A stretch of 46,031 nucleotides of DNA from Bacteroidales bacterium. GTDB lineage: Bacteria > Bacteroidota > Bacteroidia > Bacteroidales > UBA10428. Below are positions 33,977-44,039 of the stretch, piece after piece (the first letter of the stretch is position 1; every line of letters begins with the position of its first letter). The position numbers and the translations under genes were made by a program. The stretch covers positions 1 to 46,031 of the forward strand of contig JAFGBD010000056.1 in NCBI GenBank assembly GCA_016933335.1, written 5' to 3'. The notes under the pieces were generated by a model. That model worked only from the letters and a program-made list of their open reading frames with translations. It made no database searches and was not told where the DNA came from.

Positions 33977-34591
33977 ATGAAAATTGGTTTTACAATGCAA
34001 AAAATTCTAAAAAGAGTATTAATTAAGCTAAAAGTTCTTAAACATCCATTATTAAGAAAATATAAAAAAATTGATGGGCATTTAACGGAATATGAAGGAT
34101 TAACATTATATCAATGTGCAAAAAAAACCGGACAATGTTCATTAATAGTTGAAATTGGGTCTTTTCATGGTAAATCAGCCAATTATATCTGTGCAGCAAT
34201 TAAAAATAAAGAGGAAAGCAAATTATATTGTGTTGACATCTGGGAAAAAACAAATACACCAGGATCAGTTTCAAATGATGAAGAATTTTTTATAAATAAT
34301 ACAAAAATGTTTAATGACTTAATTATTCGTTTTAAAGGTAATTCTAACCAATTTAAGTCATCATTTAATGAATCAATTGATATGATTTTTATTGACGCAG
34401 ATCATAGTTATGAGTCTGTAATAAATGACATTAATAACTTGATACATTTAGTAAAAACAAATTCTTTTCTTTTATTTCATGATTATACACATCCTTGTGG
34501 TGTAAAAAAAGCGGTTGATGAGACAATTTCAAGAGGAATAATTAAAAAAATTGAAATTAGAGACAGTATTTGTGTATGTCAAAAAATTTAA
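33977..34591 (+). CDS. SAM-dependent methyltransferase (Methyltransf_24 type)
   Basis: A 204-residue class I methyltransferase. The SAM site is IVEIGSFHGKSANYICAA, followed by LYCVDIW, and the acidic metal-type motif MIFIDADHSYESVINDIN with LLFHDYTHP after it, as in the CmcI/Methyltransf_24 group. It probably methylates a sugar of the polysaccharide or a related intermediate. It is the first of the strongly AT-rich genes and lies 182 bases after the HTH protein. Substrate unknown. ATG 33977 is used; ATG 33995 is an alternative. Confidence 0.82.
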   Translation: MKIGFTMQKILKRVLIKLKVLKHPLLRKYKKIDGHLTEYEGLTLYQCAKKTGQCSLIVEIGSFHGKSANYICAAIKNKEESKLYCVDIWEKTNTPGSVSNDEEFFINNTKMFNDLIIRFKGNSNQFKSSFNESIDMIFIDADHSYESVINDINNLIHLVKTNSFLLFHDYTHPCGVKKAVDETISRGIIKKIEIRDSICVCQKI

Positions 34592-34621
34592 GATGTCTTT
34601 AGTAATTCAAAAATAAGTAAT

Positions 34622-35911
34622 TTGAAGATTAAACATTTATTAATTAGGAACATAGGCTCTGAATTCAGGAGAAATGTTTTCACACAATTTACCGGATCAT
34701 CTATTTCTCAATTAATCCCATTTCTGATCGCACCATTATTAACCAGATTGTTTTCACCAGATGACTATGGAGTTTTGGCACTCTTTACTTCAACAAGCTT
34801 ACTAATTGGAAATATTGCTACTTTGCAGTACGATCAAGCAATTATACTCCCAAAAGAAGAAAAAGATGCCATAAACTTAATGGCACTTAGTTTTTATCTT
34901 GTTACGTTAATTTCTATTCTCTCTCTTATTATAATCGTTATTTTTCAAAAGTCTATAGCAAATCTAATGAATAATCAAAAAATGCTAAGCTGGTTAATTT
35001 ATATCCCATTGTCAGTTTTTTTAATTGGCAGCTTCAGGTTACTCAATTCATGGGCCACAAGAAAAAAGCAGTTTAAACGCATAGCATTCCGAACAATAGC
35101 TCAAAGTTCAACCACTGCAAGTTCTAAAGTTTTTTTTGGTTTAATCAAGATTGCACCAGGCGGATTAATTATCGGTACATTAATTGGGCAGTTTACTTCA
35201 ACTATATATTTTATTTATCAAATAATTATAAGTGACAAAATAAAAATTCAAAATGTAACAATAAACGGAATTAAAAGTAATTGTAAAAAATATAAGAATT
35301 TTCCTATATATACAAACTGGCAATCATTTTTCAATATGTTTAGCAATACGAGTTCACATTATATTATCTCAAATATTTATGGCGCAGCAATACTAGGATG
35401 GTATTCATTTACTTTTGGTCTGTTATTAAGGCCTTTATCTCTCTTTGGACAATCTGTTTCAAATGTATTCTATGCAAAAATAGCCGATACATACAACAAG
35501 GGTGAAGATATATGGCCAATTGCAAAAAAAATATTATATAGATTATTACTAATAGGAATATCTGTTTTTTTACCAATAATGATTTTTGGTGATCATATTT
35601 TCGTTATATTATTTGGTCATGAGTGGTTAAATGCAGGCAAATATGCACAGCTATTATCACCTTGGTTATTTGCTAAATTTATTTTTTCACCAATTTCTAC
35701 CATCCCAAATGTAATCCATAAACAAAAAGACTTCTTTATAATATTATTCTTTATGCAAATTATGATTCCAATAAGTTTTTATTTTCTTTCAAAAGCAGTA
35801 TTCGACTTTAAAATTGTTCTGTTTATTACTTCTATATTTGGTACAATTTATATAGTAATCATTTTGTTTTGGTTAAGAAAAATAACTAAAAAAAATAAAA
35901 TGGCAAAATGA
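34622..35911 (+). CDS. wzx: Polysaccharide flippase (Wzx-like)
   Basis: A 429-residue integral membrane protein with about 12 or more hydrophobic segments. The N-terminus (FTGSSISQLIPFLIAPLLTR; DYGVLALFTSTSLLIGNI) is characteristic of the MATE/MVF-related O-antigen flippases that move the lipid-linked repeat unit across the inner membrane. The start is TTG at 34622 since no ATG lies near the first helix. The next gene's ATG overlaps its stop (ATGA), showing coupling. The family is clear; the substrate is set by the locus. Confidence 0.9.
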   Translation: MKIKHLLIRNIGSEFRRNVFTQFTGSSISQLIPFLIAPLLTRLFSPDDYGVLALFTSTSLLIGNIATLQYDQAIILPKEEKDAINLMALSFYLVTLISILSLIIIVIFQKSIANLMNNQKMLSWLIYIPLSVFLIGSFRLLNSWATRKKQFKRIAFRTIAQSSTTASSKVFFGLIKIAPGGLIIGTLIGQFTSTIYFIYQIIISDKIKIQNVTINGIKSNCKKYKNFPIYTNWQSFFNMFSNTSSHYIISNIYGAAILGWYSFTFGLLLRPLSLFGQSVSNVFYAKIADTYNKGEDIWPIAKKILYRLLLIGISVFLPIMIFGDHIFVILFGHEWLNAGKYAQLLSPWLFAKFIFSPISTIPNVIHKQKDFFIILFFMQIMIPISFYFLSKAVFDFKIVLFITSIFGTIYIVIILFWLRKITKKNKMAK

Positions 35912-36711
35912 ATAATGAAAAGAAATATTATGAAAACAATGAGATCTGGAATAAACACCCCAAAGAGCAAGAATTAGAAAGAATAAAGACTGTAGTATCT
36001 CTGATTCCTGCTGATGTAAATACAATACTTGATGCTGGCTGTGGGAATGGTATATTGGTCAATTATTTATTAGATAATAATATAAAATTTTCGAGAATAT
36101 ACGCTTTAGATAGAAGTGAGACAGCATTAAAATATGTCAAGACAGAAAAATCACAAGGAGATATAAGCAAACTTAATTTTAAAGATATGGAATTTGATTT
36201 GGTCATCTGTCTTGAAGTATTAGAACATTTAAATATAATTGATTTTCAAAATGCCATACAAGATATTCAACGTGTAGCAGCCAAATACATTATAATAAGT
36301 GTCCCCAATAATGAAAAACTTGAAGAACATTTTATTAAATGTCCTTATTGTAAAACAAATTTTCATTCTACTTACCACTTAAGAAGTTTTGATATGAATA
36401 TAACAAAAAGCTTATTTAATGGTTTAGGATTTCAAAATATAAATAATCTATTAATTGGAAAGAAAGAAAGTTTTAAATATATATCACCATTTAAAAGATA
36501 TATCAAAAAATTGCAGAAAAAAGATATAAAGTTTAATCATGAGGTTTATTGTCCAGCATGTGGTGCTATTTTAAAATCTGATGTTATTAGTTCAAATAAA
36601 ATGGTAAAAAGCCAGATTAGTATCTGGTCTACTTTAATTAAAATGTTACGTAATATTTGGCCCAAAAATTATAATTACAACTGGATTTTTGCACTTTACA
36701 AAAGAATTTAA
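35908..36711 (+). CDS. SAM-dependent methyltransferase with zinc-ribbon-like cysteines
   Basis: A 267-residue class I methyltransferase with SAM motif TILDAGCGNGILVNYLL, then LVICLEVLEHL (post-motif) and IIISVPNNE. Two Cys pairs, CPYC near the middle and CPACG near the C-terminus, may bind a metal, as in other Bacteroidota methyltransferases in polysaccharide loci. It overlaps the flippase gene by 4 bases. It probably acts on a sugar or lipid-linked intermediate; the target is unknown. Confidence 0.82.
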   Translation: MNNEKKYYENNEIWNKHPKEQELERIKTVVSLIPADVNTILDAGCGNGILVNYLLDNNIKFSRIYALDRSETALKYVKTEKSQGDISKLNFKDMEFDLVICLEVLEHLNIIDFQNAIQDIQRVAAKYIIISVPNNEKLEEHFIKCPYCKTNFHSTYHLRSFDMNITKSLFNGLGFQNINNLLIGKKESFKYISPFKRYIKKLQKKDIKFNHEVYCPACGAILKSDVISSNKMVKSQISIWSTLIKMLRNIWPKNYNYNWIFALYKRI

Positions 36712-36720
36712 TTGTTTGAA

Positions 36721-37824
36721 ATGAACAGATTAAATTATTGGCTGAATAGCATTATGCTTTCCTTTCTTAAGAAAGTCTATCCAATTGTTTTTGATTCCTT
36801 TAAGCATACAATAGAATCAATTCAAATCTCTTATCCTGAAATTATTTTAAGCAACAAAAAAATAAGAGATGCAAGTATAATGAACTATATATATCCACAT
36901 GATTTTCCTTTAATATTCAGAAGAATTAGGTGTTTCCCTGAAAGATATTGCTTTTTATTGTCAGAAGGAATTATAATAAAAAACAAAGGCTTGATAATAA
37001 CTAAGGATAGACAAATACTTTTAGAAAGTTATGGTTCATACAATAAACTATTAAACTGGGATGATGTAAGACTTTACTTAACTAAGAAAGTTGATTATAT
37101 AAATAATAATAAGATCAAGTATTTCTTACCATTTAAAAGTTATTATCATTTTTTAATGGAAGAAATTCCTGCATTACTATATGCTAAGGAAAACTTTAAA
37201 TTGGATGAAGTTTATATTAATAACCAAAAACATCCAAAATTATTATTTGATATCCTAGTATTGATAACTAAAGATACTAAAATAAGTGTTTTGAAAAAAA
37301 ATACCTTGGTACATAATCTCGTTTTTACTCAAAGATATAATTTCTCAGGTGGAACTCACATAAGTGATATAGAACTACTTAATAAATATTTACTAATATT
37401 AAAAACAAAAAACAATAGTTCTTATAGAAGAATATACATATCAAGAAAAAATTCCTTAAAGAGAAAGATTTTTAATGAAAATGAAATTGAATCATATCTT
37501 GATCTTATTGGATTTAGTATTATATATGCTGAAAATTATTCTATAATTGACCAGATAAAAATTTTTAGTTCTGCCGATTTTATAATAAGTCCCCATGGAG
37601 CTGGTTTGAGTAATATAATTTGGAATCCAAATCATAAAAAAAAGATAATTGAAATATTTCCTACTTATGTTAGAAATGATTGTTTTGCTTCTATTGCTGT
37701 TACTTTAAACTATTACTACGATTACATATTTTGTAAAAAAATCCGAAATAAAGAAATATGTATTATAGATACTTTATCAGAAAAAATAAAAGAAGCTGAA
37801 AAAAATGTTCAACATGAAAGATAA
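36721..37824 (+). CDS. Glycosyltransferase family 61 protein
   Basis: A 367-residue protein (from ATG 36721; an in-frame TTG at 36712 is an alternative) matching the GT61/DUF563 family. Landmarks are FLPFKSYYHFLMEEIPALLY, RRIYISRKNSLKR and ADFIISPHGAGLSNIIW, the last being the family's most conserved block. GT61 enzymes transfer xylose, GlcNAc or related sugars. No signal peptide is seen, so it should act in the cytoplasm at the membrane. It overlaps the next gene by 20 bases. Confidence 0.85.
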   Translation: MNRLNYWLNSIMLSFLKKVYPIVFDSFKHTIESIQISYPEIILSNKKIRDASIMNYIYPHDFPLIFRRIRCFPERYCFLLSEGIIIKNKGLIITKDRQILLESYGSYNKLLNWDDVRLYLTKKVDYINNNKIKYFLPFKSYYHFLMEEIPALLYAKENFKLDEVYINNQKHPKLLFDILVLITKDTKISVLKKNTLVHNLVFTQRYNFSGGTHISDIELLNKYLLILKTKNNSSYRRIYISRKNSLKRKIFNENEIESYLDLIGFSIIYAENYSIIDQIKIFSSADFIISPHGAGLSNIIWNPNHKKKIIEIFPTYVRNDCFASIAVTLNYYYDYIFCKKIRNKEICIIDTLSEKIKEAEKNVQHER

Positions 37825-38707
37825 AGTAAGCGTTATAATACCCACTTATAATAGAAAGGAGGAATTACTAAGAGCTATTAATTCAGTATTAGAACAAACT
37901 TATAATTATTATGAAATAATTGTTGTTGACGATAATTCTAATTTCAGTGTAAAAGATTTTTTGATTAAATACTTAAGTGAATCTTTTAGAATTATTCGTA
38001 ATGAAAGAAACCTCGGGCCTTCAAGTTCAAGAAATATAGGTGTAAATAATGCCACTGGTGTATTGGTCGCTTTCTTGGATTCGGATGATTATTGGGATAA
38101 AGAAAAATTAAAAAAGCAAATTCAATTATTTAATAATGATCCTTCTATTGGTTTGATATATTGTGATCAATGGATAGTTGATAATAAAAACAATATTATA
38201 CCTTCAAGAAAAAAAATTATTACTGATAATTTATGGGATAACTTATTGAATTGGTGGACTTCACCAAATACTTCTACTCTAATGTTTCGTAAAGACGTCT
38301 TTATTTCCCTAGGTGGTTTTGATAACAGGCTTATGAATTGTGAAGATCATGATCTATGGATGAATGTAGCAAAAAATAATATTATTTTTAAAGGCATCAA
38401 TGAACAATTATCATATTTTAACCAATCAAACTCTGAAAGATTAACATTTGATTATAAACGACGCTTTGATGGAGTGAAGAAATTTCTAAGCAAATGGAAA
38501 GGAGATATAATTAACTCAAAAGGTATTATGCATTTCCTATGGTTTAAGAATATATATAAGCTTAATGCTGCATTACCAATTTTCATGATTCTGTTAAGAA
38601 AGAGGCAATTTAAAAATGCACTCATAGTATTTGTGAAAAATTTATTATGCAATCCTTTCTTTTATTCTCATGTCTTTAAAAGCTTTATTAACTTAGTTAA
38701 AGTATGA
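37805..38707 (+). CDS. Glycosyltransferase family 2
   Basis: A 300-residue GT-A fold enzyme. KVSVIIPTYNRKEELLRAIN opens the nucleotide-binding fold, followed by IIVVDDNS, NLGPSSSRNIGV and the metal-binding FLDSDDYWD; the acceptor region contains FDNRLMNCEDHDLW, with the catalytic-base-like ED. It adds one sugar of the repeat unit at the cytoplasmic face. ATG 37805 overlaps the preceding gene; ATG 37814 is an alternative. It overlaps the next gene by 4 bases. Confidence 0.9.
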   Translation: MFNMKDKVSVIIPTYNRKEELLRAINSVLEQTYNYYEIIVVDDNSNFSVKDFLIKYLSESFRIIRNERNLGPSSSRNIGVNNATGVLVAFLDSDDYWDKEKLKKQIQLFNNDPSIGLIYCDQWIVDNKNNIIPSRKKIITDNLWDNLLNWWTSPNTSTLMFRKDVFISLGGFDNRLMNCEDHDLWMNVAKNNIIFKGINEQLSYFNQSNSERLTFDYKRRFDGVKKFLSKWKGDIINSKGIMHFLWFKNIYKLNAALPIFMILLRKRQFKNALIVFVKNLLCNPFFYSHVFKSFINLVKV

Positions 38708-39909
38708 ATATCGCTTACATAATGCATGGTACAGGTTGGGGGGGCTCCGGTGGAAGCTTGCTATTGTTATTAAAATCATTAAAGAATTACTCGAAAGCAA
38801 GAAAATTTTTTTATACAACTATTGATCGAGAAAATCAGGCAAAAGTATTATTTATTGAATACACAGATTTATACAAAGAATATCAACTACCTTCTTTAAA
38901 AAATGATTTAGCCGGTGGACAAACATCTCTTAAAGCATTCAGAAAAATTATCAATGGAAACTATTCAGACTTTATTGAAGAATTAGTACAACAACATATT
39001 GACATTATTCATATTAATTCAACAGTATTATGTTATCTACTAAAACCAATAAAAGAAATAACGAATATAAAAACAGTGATGCATGTTCGTGAAATTATGC
39101 CAAGATATGATAATGGTGAGGTTCAGAATTATATGTTAAATACTATACAAGTCTATTCTGATGTTATTATTTGTATCAGTAATAATGAAGCAAATCAATT
39201 TTTCAATAAAGAAAAAATTATTATACTTCCAAATCCTTTTGATTTTAATGTTTTAAAAGAAATAAAATCATCATATCGAAAAAATAATAGTATCAGTAAA
39301 GATGTTGTATTAATAGCAATGGGTGGAACATTTACCAGGTTAAAAGGACACAAACTATTCTTAGAAGCTATTAAATGGTTATTAGATAATTATAAAATAT
39401 CATATGAAGTAAAATTTTTGATTTTTGGAGTTAATAAAATCAATCCTTTATGGAAGGTTATTATTAAAAAAATATTAGGGAAAAAAGATTATGGTTATAA
39501 ATTTATAAGCTATATAAGAAAGAATGATTTAAATCACTATATAAGTATTTACCCTGTTCTTTATACAAATGATTATTATGATATCCTAAATGATATTGAT
39601 ATTTATGTTAGGCCTGCTCTGTCAAAAGATCCTTGGGGTAGAGATATTATTGAAGCAATGGCATTTGGAAAGCCAATTTTAGCTACTGGAACGTCAGATT
39701 TTTTTATTAATAATGGCATAAATGGTTTTCTAATAGATTCTAATAATCCCGAGCAATTGGCAGAAAAAATGCAATTACTAATCAACAATAAAAACATCAG
39801 AAAGGAATTTGGTTTAAAAGGCAAAGAGATATGTAAAAATATGTGTGATCTAAATAGATATCAACAAGTAATTATAAAAATTTATGAGGGCTTAACTAAC
39901 AAGGTTTGA
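38704..39909 (+). CDS. Glycosyltransferase family 4
   Basis: A 401-residue GT-B fold enzyme. The N-terminal GTGWGGSGGSLLLLLKSLK loop precedes the acceptor domain; the donor domain has LIAMGGTFTRLKGHKLFLEA and the EX7E-type block DPWGRDIIEAMAFGKPILAT with NGFLIDSNNPEQLA. It is predicted to transfer a sugar from a nucleotide donor with retention. It is coupled to the preceding GT2 gene by a 4-base overlap. Donor and acceptor are unknown. Confidence 0.88.
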   Translation: MNIAYIMHGTGWGGSGGSLLLLLKSLKNYSKARKFFYTTIDRENQAKVLFIEYTDLYKEYQLPSLKNDLAGGQTSLKAFRKIINGNYSDFIEELVQQHIDIIHINSTVLCYLLKPIKEITNIKTVMHVREIMPRYDNGEVQNYMLNTIQVYSDVIICISNNEANQFFNKEKIIILPNPFDFNVLKEIKSSYRKNNSISKDVVLIAMGGTFTRLKGHKLFLEAIKWLLDNYKISYEVKFLIFGVNKINPLWKVIIKKILGKKDYGYKFISYIRKNDLNHYISIYPVLYTNDYYDILNDIDIYVRPALSKDPWGRDIIEAMAFGKPILATGTSDFFINNGINGFLIDSNNPEQLAEKMQLLINNKNIRKEFGLKGKEICKNMCDLNRYQQVIIKIYEGLTNKV

Positions 39910-39933
39910 TTTATTATTTAATTAGTCTTTCAA

Positions 39934-41220
39934 ATGAGAAGGATATCAATAGGTTTTTGGAAAAATCGGAAAGAATATTTATTAACTTATTTGCTTTTTG
40001 CTTTAAGCAGTTCTCCTTTTCTAGCAAGTAATGTTATATACCTTGTTATAAGTTTATTAATTGGCATTTTACTGTTTTTTGCAACTGGTAAAAGAGTAAA
40101 TATAGTTATTTTATATTTGTTTATATTTATCAGCATTCTTACTATTGCTAACATAATACTTTTTAAATTTTTCTCATTCCGTACAACTACCGGTAATTTT
40201 GTCCGCTTTTTAATGCCTTACTTTGTACTTAGTATAATTGGACCTTATTATCCAAAATATTATGTTAATGTTATTAAAACATTCTTAATAATTAGTTTCA
40301 TTTTTTATATTCCTGCAAATATTGTACCCGGTTTTAATGAAATGTTACAAATAATTCCTAAAACACTTGGTACAGATCCAAAAGAGAATTATCATTTTAT
40401 CATTTATACCATTGAATATGCCACTCCGTTTAAAAGTAACCTTCCAATTTACCGCAATTCAGGACCAACTGGTGAACCAGGTGAATTCGCCGGTTTTATT
40501 ATCCTGGCAATTATTTTCGAATTATTACAGAAAAGAACATTTTGGACAAAAAGTAATGCTTTTTTAACTATTGGATTATTAACTACATTTTCGACTGCTG
40601 GCTATATCGCCTTCTTCATCCTTTTTTCTGCTTATTTTTTAATGTTTGGTAAGATTTTTAATCGTTTTGTACTTTTCCCTTTGTCTTTATTGGTGGCATA
40701 TAATATATACTTCAACTTTGCCTTTATGACTGAGAAGGTGGATCAACAGTTAACAATGATAACAGAAGCAACCTCTTTGGAAGAAATACCAAGAGATGCA
40801 AGGTTGCCCAATTTGCTGCAGAATTTAATGGATAGCTTTGAAAGTCCTTTATTTGGTATGGGAAGAAATTTTGCTACTCGTTATCCAAATATTGATCCAG
40901 AAAATTTAGATGCTTTTTCAAATACATTGTTTGATTTTCCTTCCGATTTTGGATGGCCGTTCTTTATTTTTTATTTATACCTGATGTTTAAATCCTTTCA
41001 ATATCTATTAATGCTTAATAAGCAGAATAAAAAATTTGCATATATTATTATACTTGTTATTCTAACATTAGCAACTAGTCAAGGATTTTTAATGACTTCA
41101 GTTTTTATATCACTTATTTATATAAAACCTGTTTTGCAAAAATATATTGCAAAAAATCTAAAACTATTAAATATTAAACAGCATAAAAAAAGTTCTCATG
41201 CATATTTAGCTCAAAGTTAA
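39934..41220 (+). CDS. wzy: O-antigen/polysaccharide polymerase (Wzy-like)
   Basis: A 428-residue protein with about ten or more hydrophobic segments and one large external loop (roughly residues 125–175: DPKENYHFIIYTIEYATPFK, RNSGPTGEPGEFAGF). The arrangement, the loop with conserved Arg/Glu and its place beside flippase and glycosyltransferases point to Wzy, which links repeat units in the periplasm. Sequence conservation in Wzy is low, so the call rests on topology and context. Other membrane roles, such as WaaL-like ligase, are less likely but possible. Confidence 0.8.
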   Translation: MRRISIGFWKNRKEYLLTYLLFALSSSPFLASNVIYLVISLLIGILLFFATGKRVNIVILYLFIFISILTIANIILFKFFSFRTTTGNFVRFLMPYFVLSIIGPYYPKYYVNVIKTFLIISFIFYIPANIVPGFNEMLQIIPKTLGTDPKENYHFIIYTIEYATPFKSNLPIYRNSGPTGEPGEFAGFIILAIIFELLQKRTFWTKSNAFLTIGLLTTFSTAGYIAFFILFSAYFLMFGKIFNRFVLFPLSLLVAYNIYFNFAFMTEKVDQQLTMITEATSLEEIPRDARLPNLLQNLMDSFESPLFGMGRNFATRYPNIDPENLDAFSNTLFDFPSDFGWPFFIFYLYLMFKSFQYLLMLNKQNKKFAYIIILVILTLATSQGFLMTSVFISLIYIKPVLQKYIAKNLKLLNIKQHKKSSHAYLAQS

Positions 41221-41250
41221 AATTTTATTTTAAGAAATTATTTTACTAAT

Positions 41251-42009
41251 ATGACAAATGAAAGACTTTTACAGCATTATAATCATAAATATAAAAATGA
41301 AGAGTATAGATTAGATTTTAAGAATCTTAAAATATTAAATGTACCGTCTAATCGACATGAAGGTTTAATGTATTATTTCCCGAAATTTTTCAAGGGCGGT
41401 AATATTCTTGAAATTGGAGGTGGTGACGGATTAATCGCATATAGTCTATATAATCAAATTAAATTTAATCGATATTTAATAACTGATTTATCAGATATCA
41501 GGGTTACCGGATTATCAAAAAGATTTAGTGAATTAGGAGTTTTTACATTTAGACAATTAGATGTTGAAATATTCGATAAGAGTTTAGAAGATTCTTTTGA
41601 CGCTATAATTATGATAGCCCTAATTGAGCATCTTATCGATCCTATAAGAACCTTGGAAAACTTAAATAAATATTTGAAAACTGAAGGATTTATCTATATT
41701 GAAACTCCTAATATCGCTAAATATACACATAGACTGAAATTACTTGCAGGAAAATTTCCTTCAACCGCATCTATAAATCAGGGTTTATTAACTTATAATA
41801 AAAAACCTGTTGATTTGTTTGATGAAGGACATTTGCACTATTTTACCTTTTATTCGTTAAAAGCATTATTAAAAAGAACTGGCTTTAAAAGAATTAAAAC
41901 CATTCCTATTTTCCACACAAACATAAAACACTTAAAAAGGATCGGACACTTTTTGGCAAAATTATGGCCTGAAATGTTTTCAGATTTGGTTTTAATTGCT
42001 TATAAATAA
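41251..42009 (+). CDS. SAM-dependent methyltransferase (class I, Methyltransf_23 type)
   Basis: A 252-residue class I methyltransferase. SAM motif NILEIGGGDGLIAYSLY, post-motif DAIIMIALIEHLIDPIRTLE, then LKTEGFIYIETPNIAKYTHR and HYFTFYSLKALLKRTGFK. This order is typical of the Methyltransf_23 group found in polysaccharide loci. It is the third methyltransferase in the locus, suggesting a heavily modified sugar or a capped chain. Substrate not known. Confidence 0.83.
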   Translation: MTNERLLQHYNHKYKNEEYRLDFKNLKILNVPSNRHEGLMYYFPKFFKGGNILEIGGGDGLIAYSLYNQIKFNRYLITDLSDIRVTGLSKRFSELGVFTFRQLDVEIFDKSLEDSFDAIIMIALIEHLIDPIRTLENLNKYLKTEGFIYIETPNIAKYTHRLKLLAGKFPSTASINQGLLTYNKKPVDLFDEGHLHYFTFYSLKALLKRTGFKRIKTIPIFHTNIKHLKRIGHFLAKLWPEMFSDLVLIAYK

Positions 42010-42015
42010 ACTAAG

Positions 42016-42891
42016 ATGACAATAACTATCATTATATCAACTTATAATCGCAAGCATCTATTAAAAAATCTATTAAATTGTATTAATGACCAATTATATA
42101 AAAATATTTCAATAAATATTATTGTAGTAGTTGATGGCTCCAAAGACGGAACCCTGGAAATGCTAAAAAACGACTATGCAAATATTCATATCATAGGAGG
42201 TGATGGCAACTGGTGGTTTACGAGAAGTATGAATGAAGGATTTAAATATGCTCAAAAGTTTAATCCGGATTATGTTTTAACCTTTAATGATGACTTAGAA
42301 ATAGCAAATGATTATATAGTATCATTAACAGACGCTATTCCAAAAAATCAAACCGATGTAATTATTGGTTCTGTTTCTTTTACAAAAGAAAAACCTTATA
42401 GGATTCTTTCCTCAGGGGTGAAAAAATTTATACCCTGGCGTCTTAAATCATATCCATATTATCCTTTTTTACAGGAAATAGATCCAAAATCAATTCATGG
42501 TGTACATAAAACCTATATGCTGCCTGGAAGAGGATTATTAATCAGTAATAATGTGTTGAATCTGTTAAATTTTTTTGAAGAACGATTTGTTCAATATCAA
42601 TCTGATTCTGATTTTTGTCTACGCGCTATAAAAAAAAAGATTCCGGTTTTTATTAGTTGGGATGCAAAGGTATATGTCAATACGTCTAAATCTTCATCAA
42701 CAAGTTCATTTATTGAAACTTCTTTTTATTCGTTTATTAAAAGTTTCTTCAATAAATATAGCCGTCGTTATATTCCCAATATGTCTCTTTTTATATGGCG
42801 ACATGGAATAAAATTTCTATTTCCTGTAACATTACTGATCTTTCTTTTGGCTTCAGTGAAGGCCTTCCTATTTAATAAAAAAATCCAATGA
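42016..42891 (+). CDS. Glycosyltransferase family 2 (rhamnosyltransferase-like)
   Basis: A 291-residue GT-A fold enzyme: TIIISTYNRKHLLKNLLNCI, VVVDGSKDGTLEML, then GGDGNWWFTRSMNEGFKYAQ and the metal-binding VLTFNDDLEI. The GNWWFTRSMN block is seen in many GT2 enzymes of the rhamnosyltransferase-like group. A C-terminal hydrophobic segment (FLFPVTLLIFLLASVKAFLF) probably anchors it to the membrane. It overlaps the next gene by 4 bases. Confidence 0.88.
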   Translation: MTITIIISTYNRKHLLKNLLNCINDQLYKNISINIIVVVDGSKDGTLEMLKNDYANIHIIGGDGNWWFTRSMNEGFKYAQKFNPDYVLTFNDDLEIANDYIVSLTDAIPKNQTDVIIGSVSFTKEKPYRILSSGVKKFIPWRLKSYPYYPFLQEIDPKSIHGVHKTYMLPGRGLLISNNVLNLLNFFEERFVQYQSDSDFCLRAIKKKIPVFISWDAKVYVNTSKSSSTSSFIETSFYSFIKSFFNKYSRRYIPNMSLFIWRHGIKFLFPVTLLIFLLASVKAFLFNKKIQ

Positions 42892-44039
42892 GTTTACGAA
42901 TTTTATTTATACAACGTATTTTTTCTGATTACCGAAAGGCAATTTTTGATAGGCTTTCGGAAAAGTATATTTTAAAATTAATCCATTCAAGAAATAAATC
43001 CGGAATAATACAAGTTACAGCCCCTTACTCTAAAATTATTCCCAGTTATAAATATGGTAAAAAAGAAACAAATATGTTACTTTTTGTCCTACCTACTATA
43101 ATTTCTTTCAAGCCTCATATAATAGTTCATGAATTCACTCCTTCAATTATCTCTTTGCATCTTTCTTTTTTATATGCAAAAATAATGGGTGTAAAATTCG
43201 TTTTATGGGGGCATGGATATAATAGAAACTTTGGTTTTGACCCAAAAAACTCATTTTCTTCTAAAATACGCTTATTCTATTTGAAGTATTCCGATGCTGT
43301 AATATTATACAGTTATGATGCAAAAAAAGAACTTTCAAAATATGTTAATGCAGAAAAGCTTTATGTTGCACCAAATACATTAAATACAAATGCACTGCTA
43401 AAAATAAAAGATAATTTAAATTCATTGGGGGAAAATTATGTTAAGCAGCAGATAAAATTCATACATGATTATAATTTAATATTTATTGGCAGATTGCTGA
43501 AAAATAAGTTGCCGGATGTTTTAATTGCTGTTTATGAGAAACTTGCTCCGGTTTTGAATAATAACGTTGCTATACACTATATTGGCGATGGAGTAATGCT
43601 TCCTATGCTAAAAAGAATTGTACATCAAAAACAATATGAGGAAAATATTTTCTTTCACGGAGAAATTCATGATGATTTTATTATTGGTCAGATATTATTT
43701 GCTTCGGATATAATGGTCATGCCAGGATATGTTGGATTAGCTGTTAATCATGCATTTTGTTTTGATTGTCCTGTGGCAACATATAAACAAGGACAAAATG
43801 GTCCTTTTCATAGCCCTGAAGTTGAATATATTGAAGATAGTAAGACTGGTTTTCTTGCTGAAAGTTATAATCTTGATGATTTATCAAAAAAGATTTTAGA
43901 CTATTTAACAAATCCTGATTTGCAGGAAAAAATGAAAAAAAATATCAATTACTTAATAAGAAATAAATGTTCGATTAATAATATGTTACAAGGATTTTTA
44001 GATTGTTTTAACTCTTTTGAGAATAATAAAAGTGAATAA
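42888..44039 (+). CDS. Glycosyltransferase family 4
   Basis: A 383-residue GT-B enzyme. The acceptor half contains VLWGHGYNRNFGFDPKNSFS; the donor half begins LIFIGRLLKNKLPDVLIAVY and has IHYIGDGVMLPMLKRIV, FFHGEIHDD and SDIMVMPGYVGLAVNHAFCF. The EX7E glutamate is replaced by a Val-Asn-His stretch in this sequence, as in some GT4 relatives. It overlaps the preceding GT2 by 4 bases. Confidence 0.85.
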   Translation: MSLRILFIQRIFSDYRKAIFDRLSEKYILKLIHSRNKSGIIQVTAPYSKIIPSYKYGKKETNMLLFVLPTIISFKPHIIVHEFTPSIISLHLSFLYAKIMGVKFVLWGHGYNRNFGFDPKNSFSSKIRLFYLKYSDAVILYSYDAKKELSKYVNAEKLYVAPNTLNTNALLKIKDNLNSLGENYVKQQIKFIHDYNLIFIGRLLKNKLPDVLIAVYEKLAPVLNNNVAIHYIGDGVMLPMLKRIVHQKQYEENIFFHGEIHDDFIIGQILFASDIMVMPGYVGLAVNHAFCFDCPVATYKQGQNGPFHSPEVEYIEDSKTGFLAESYNLDDLSKKILDYLTNPDLQEKMKKNINYLIRNKCSINNMLQGFLDCFNSFENNKSE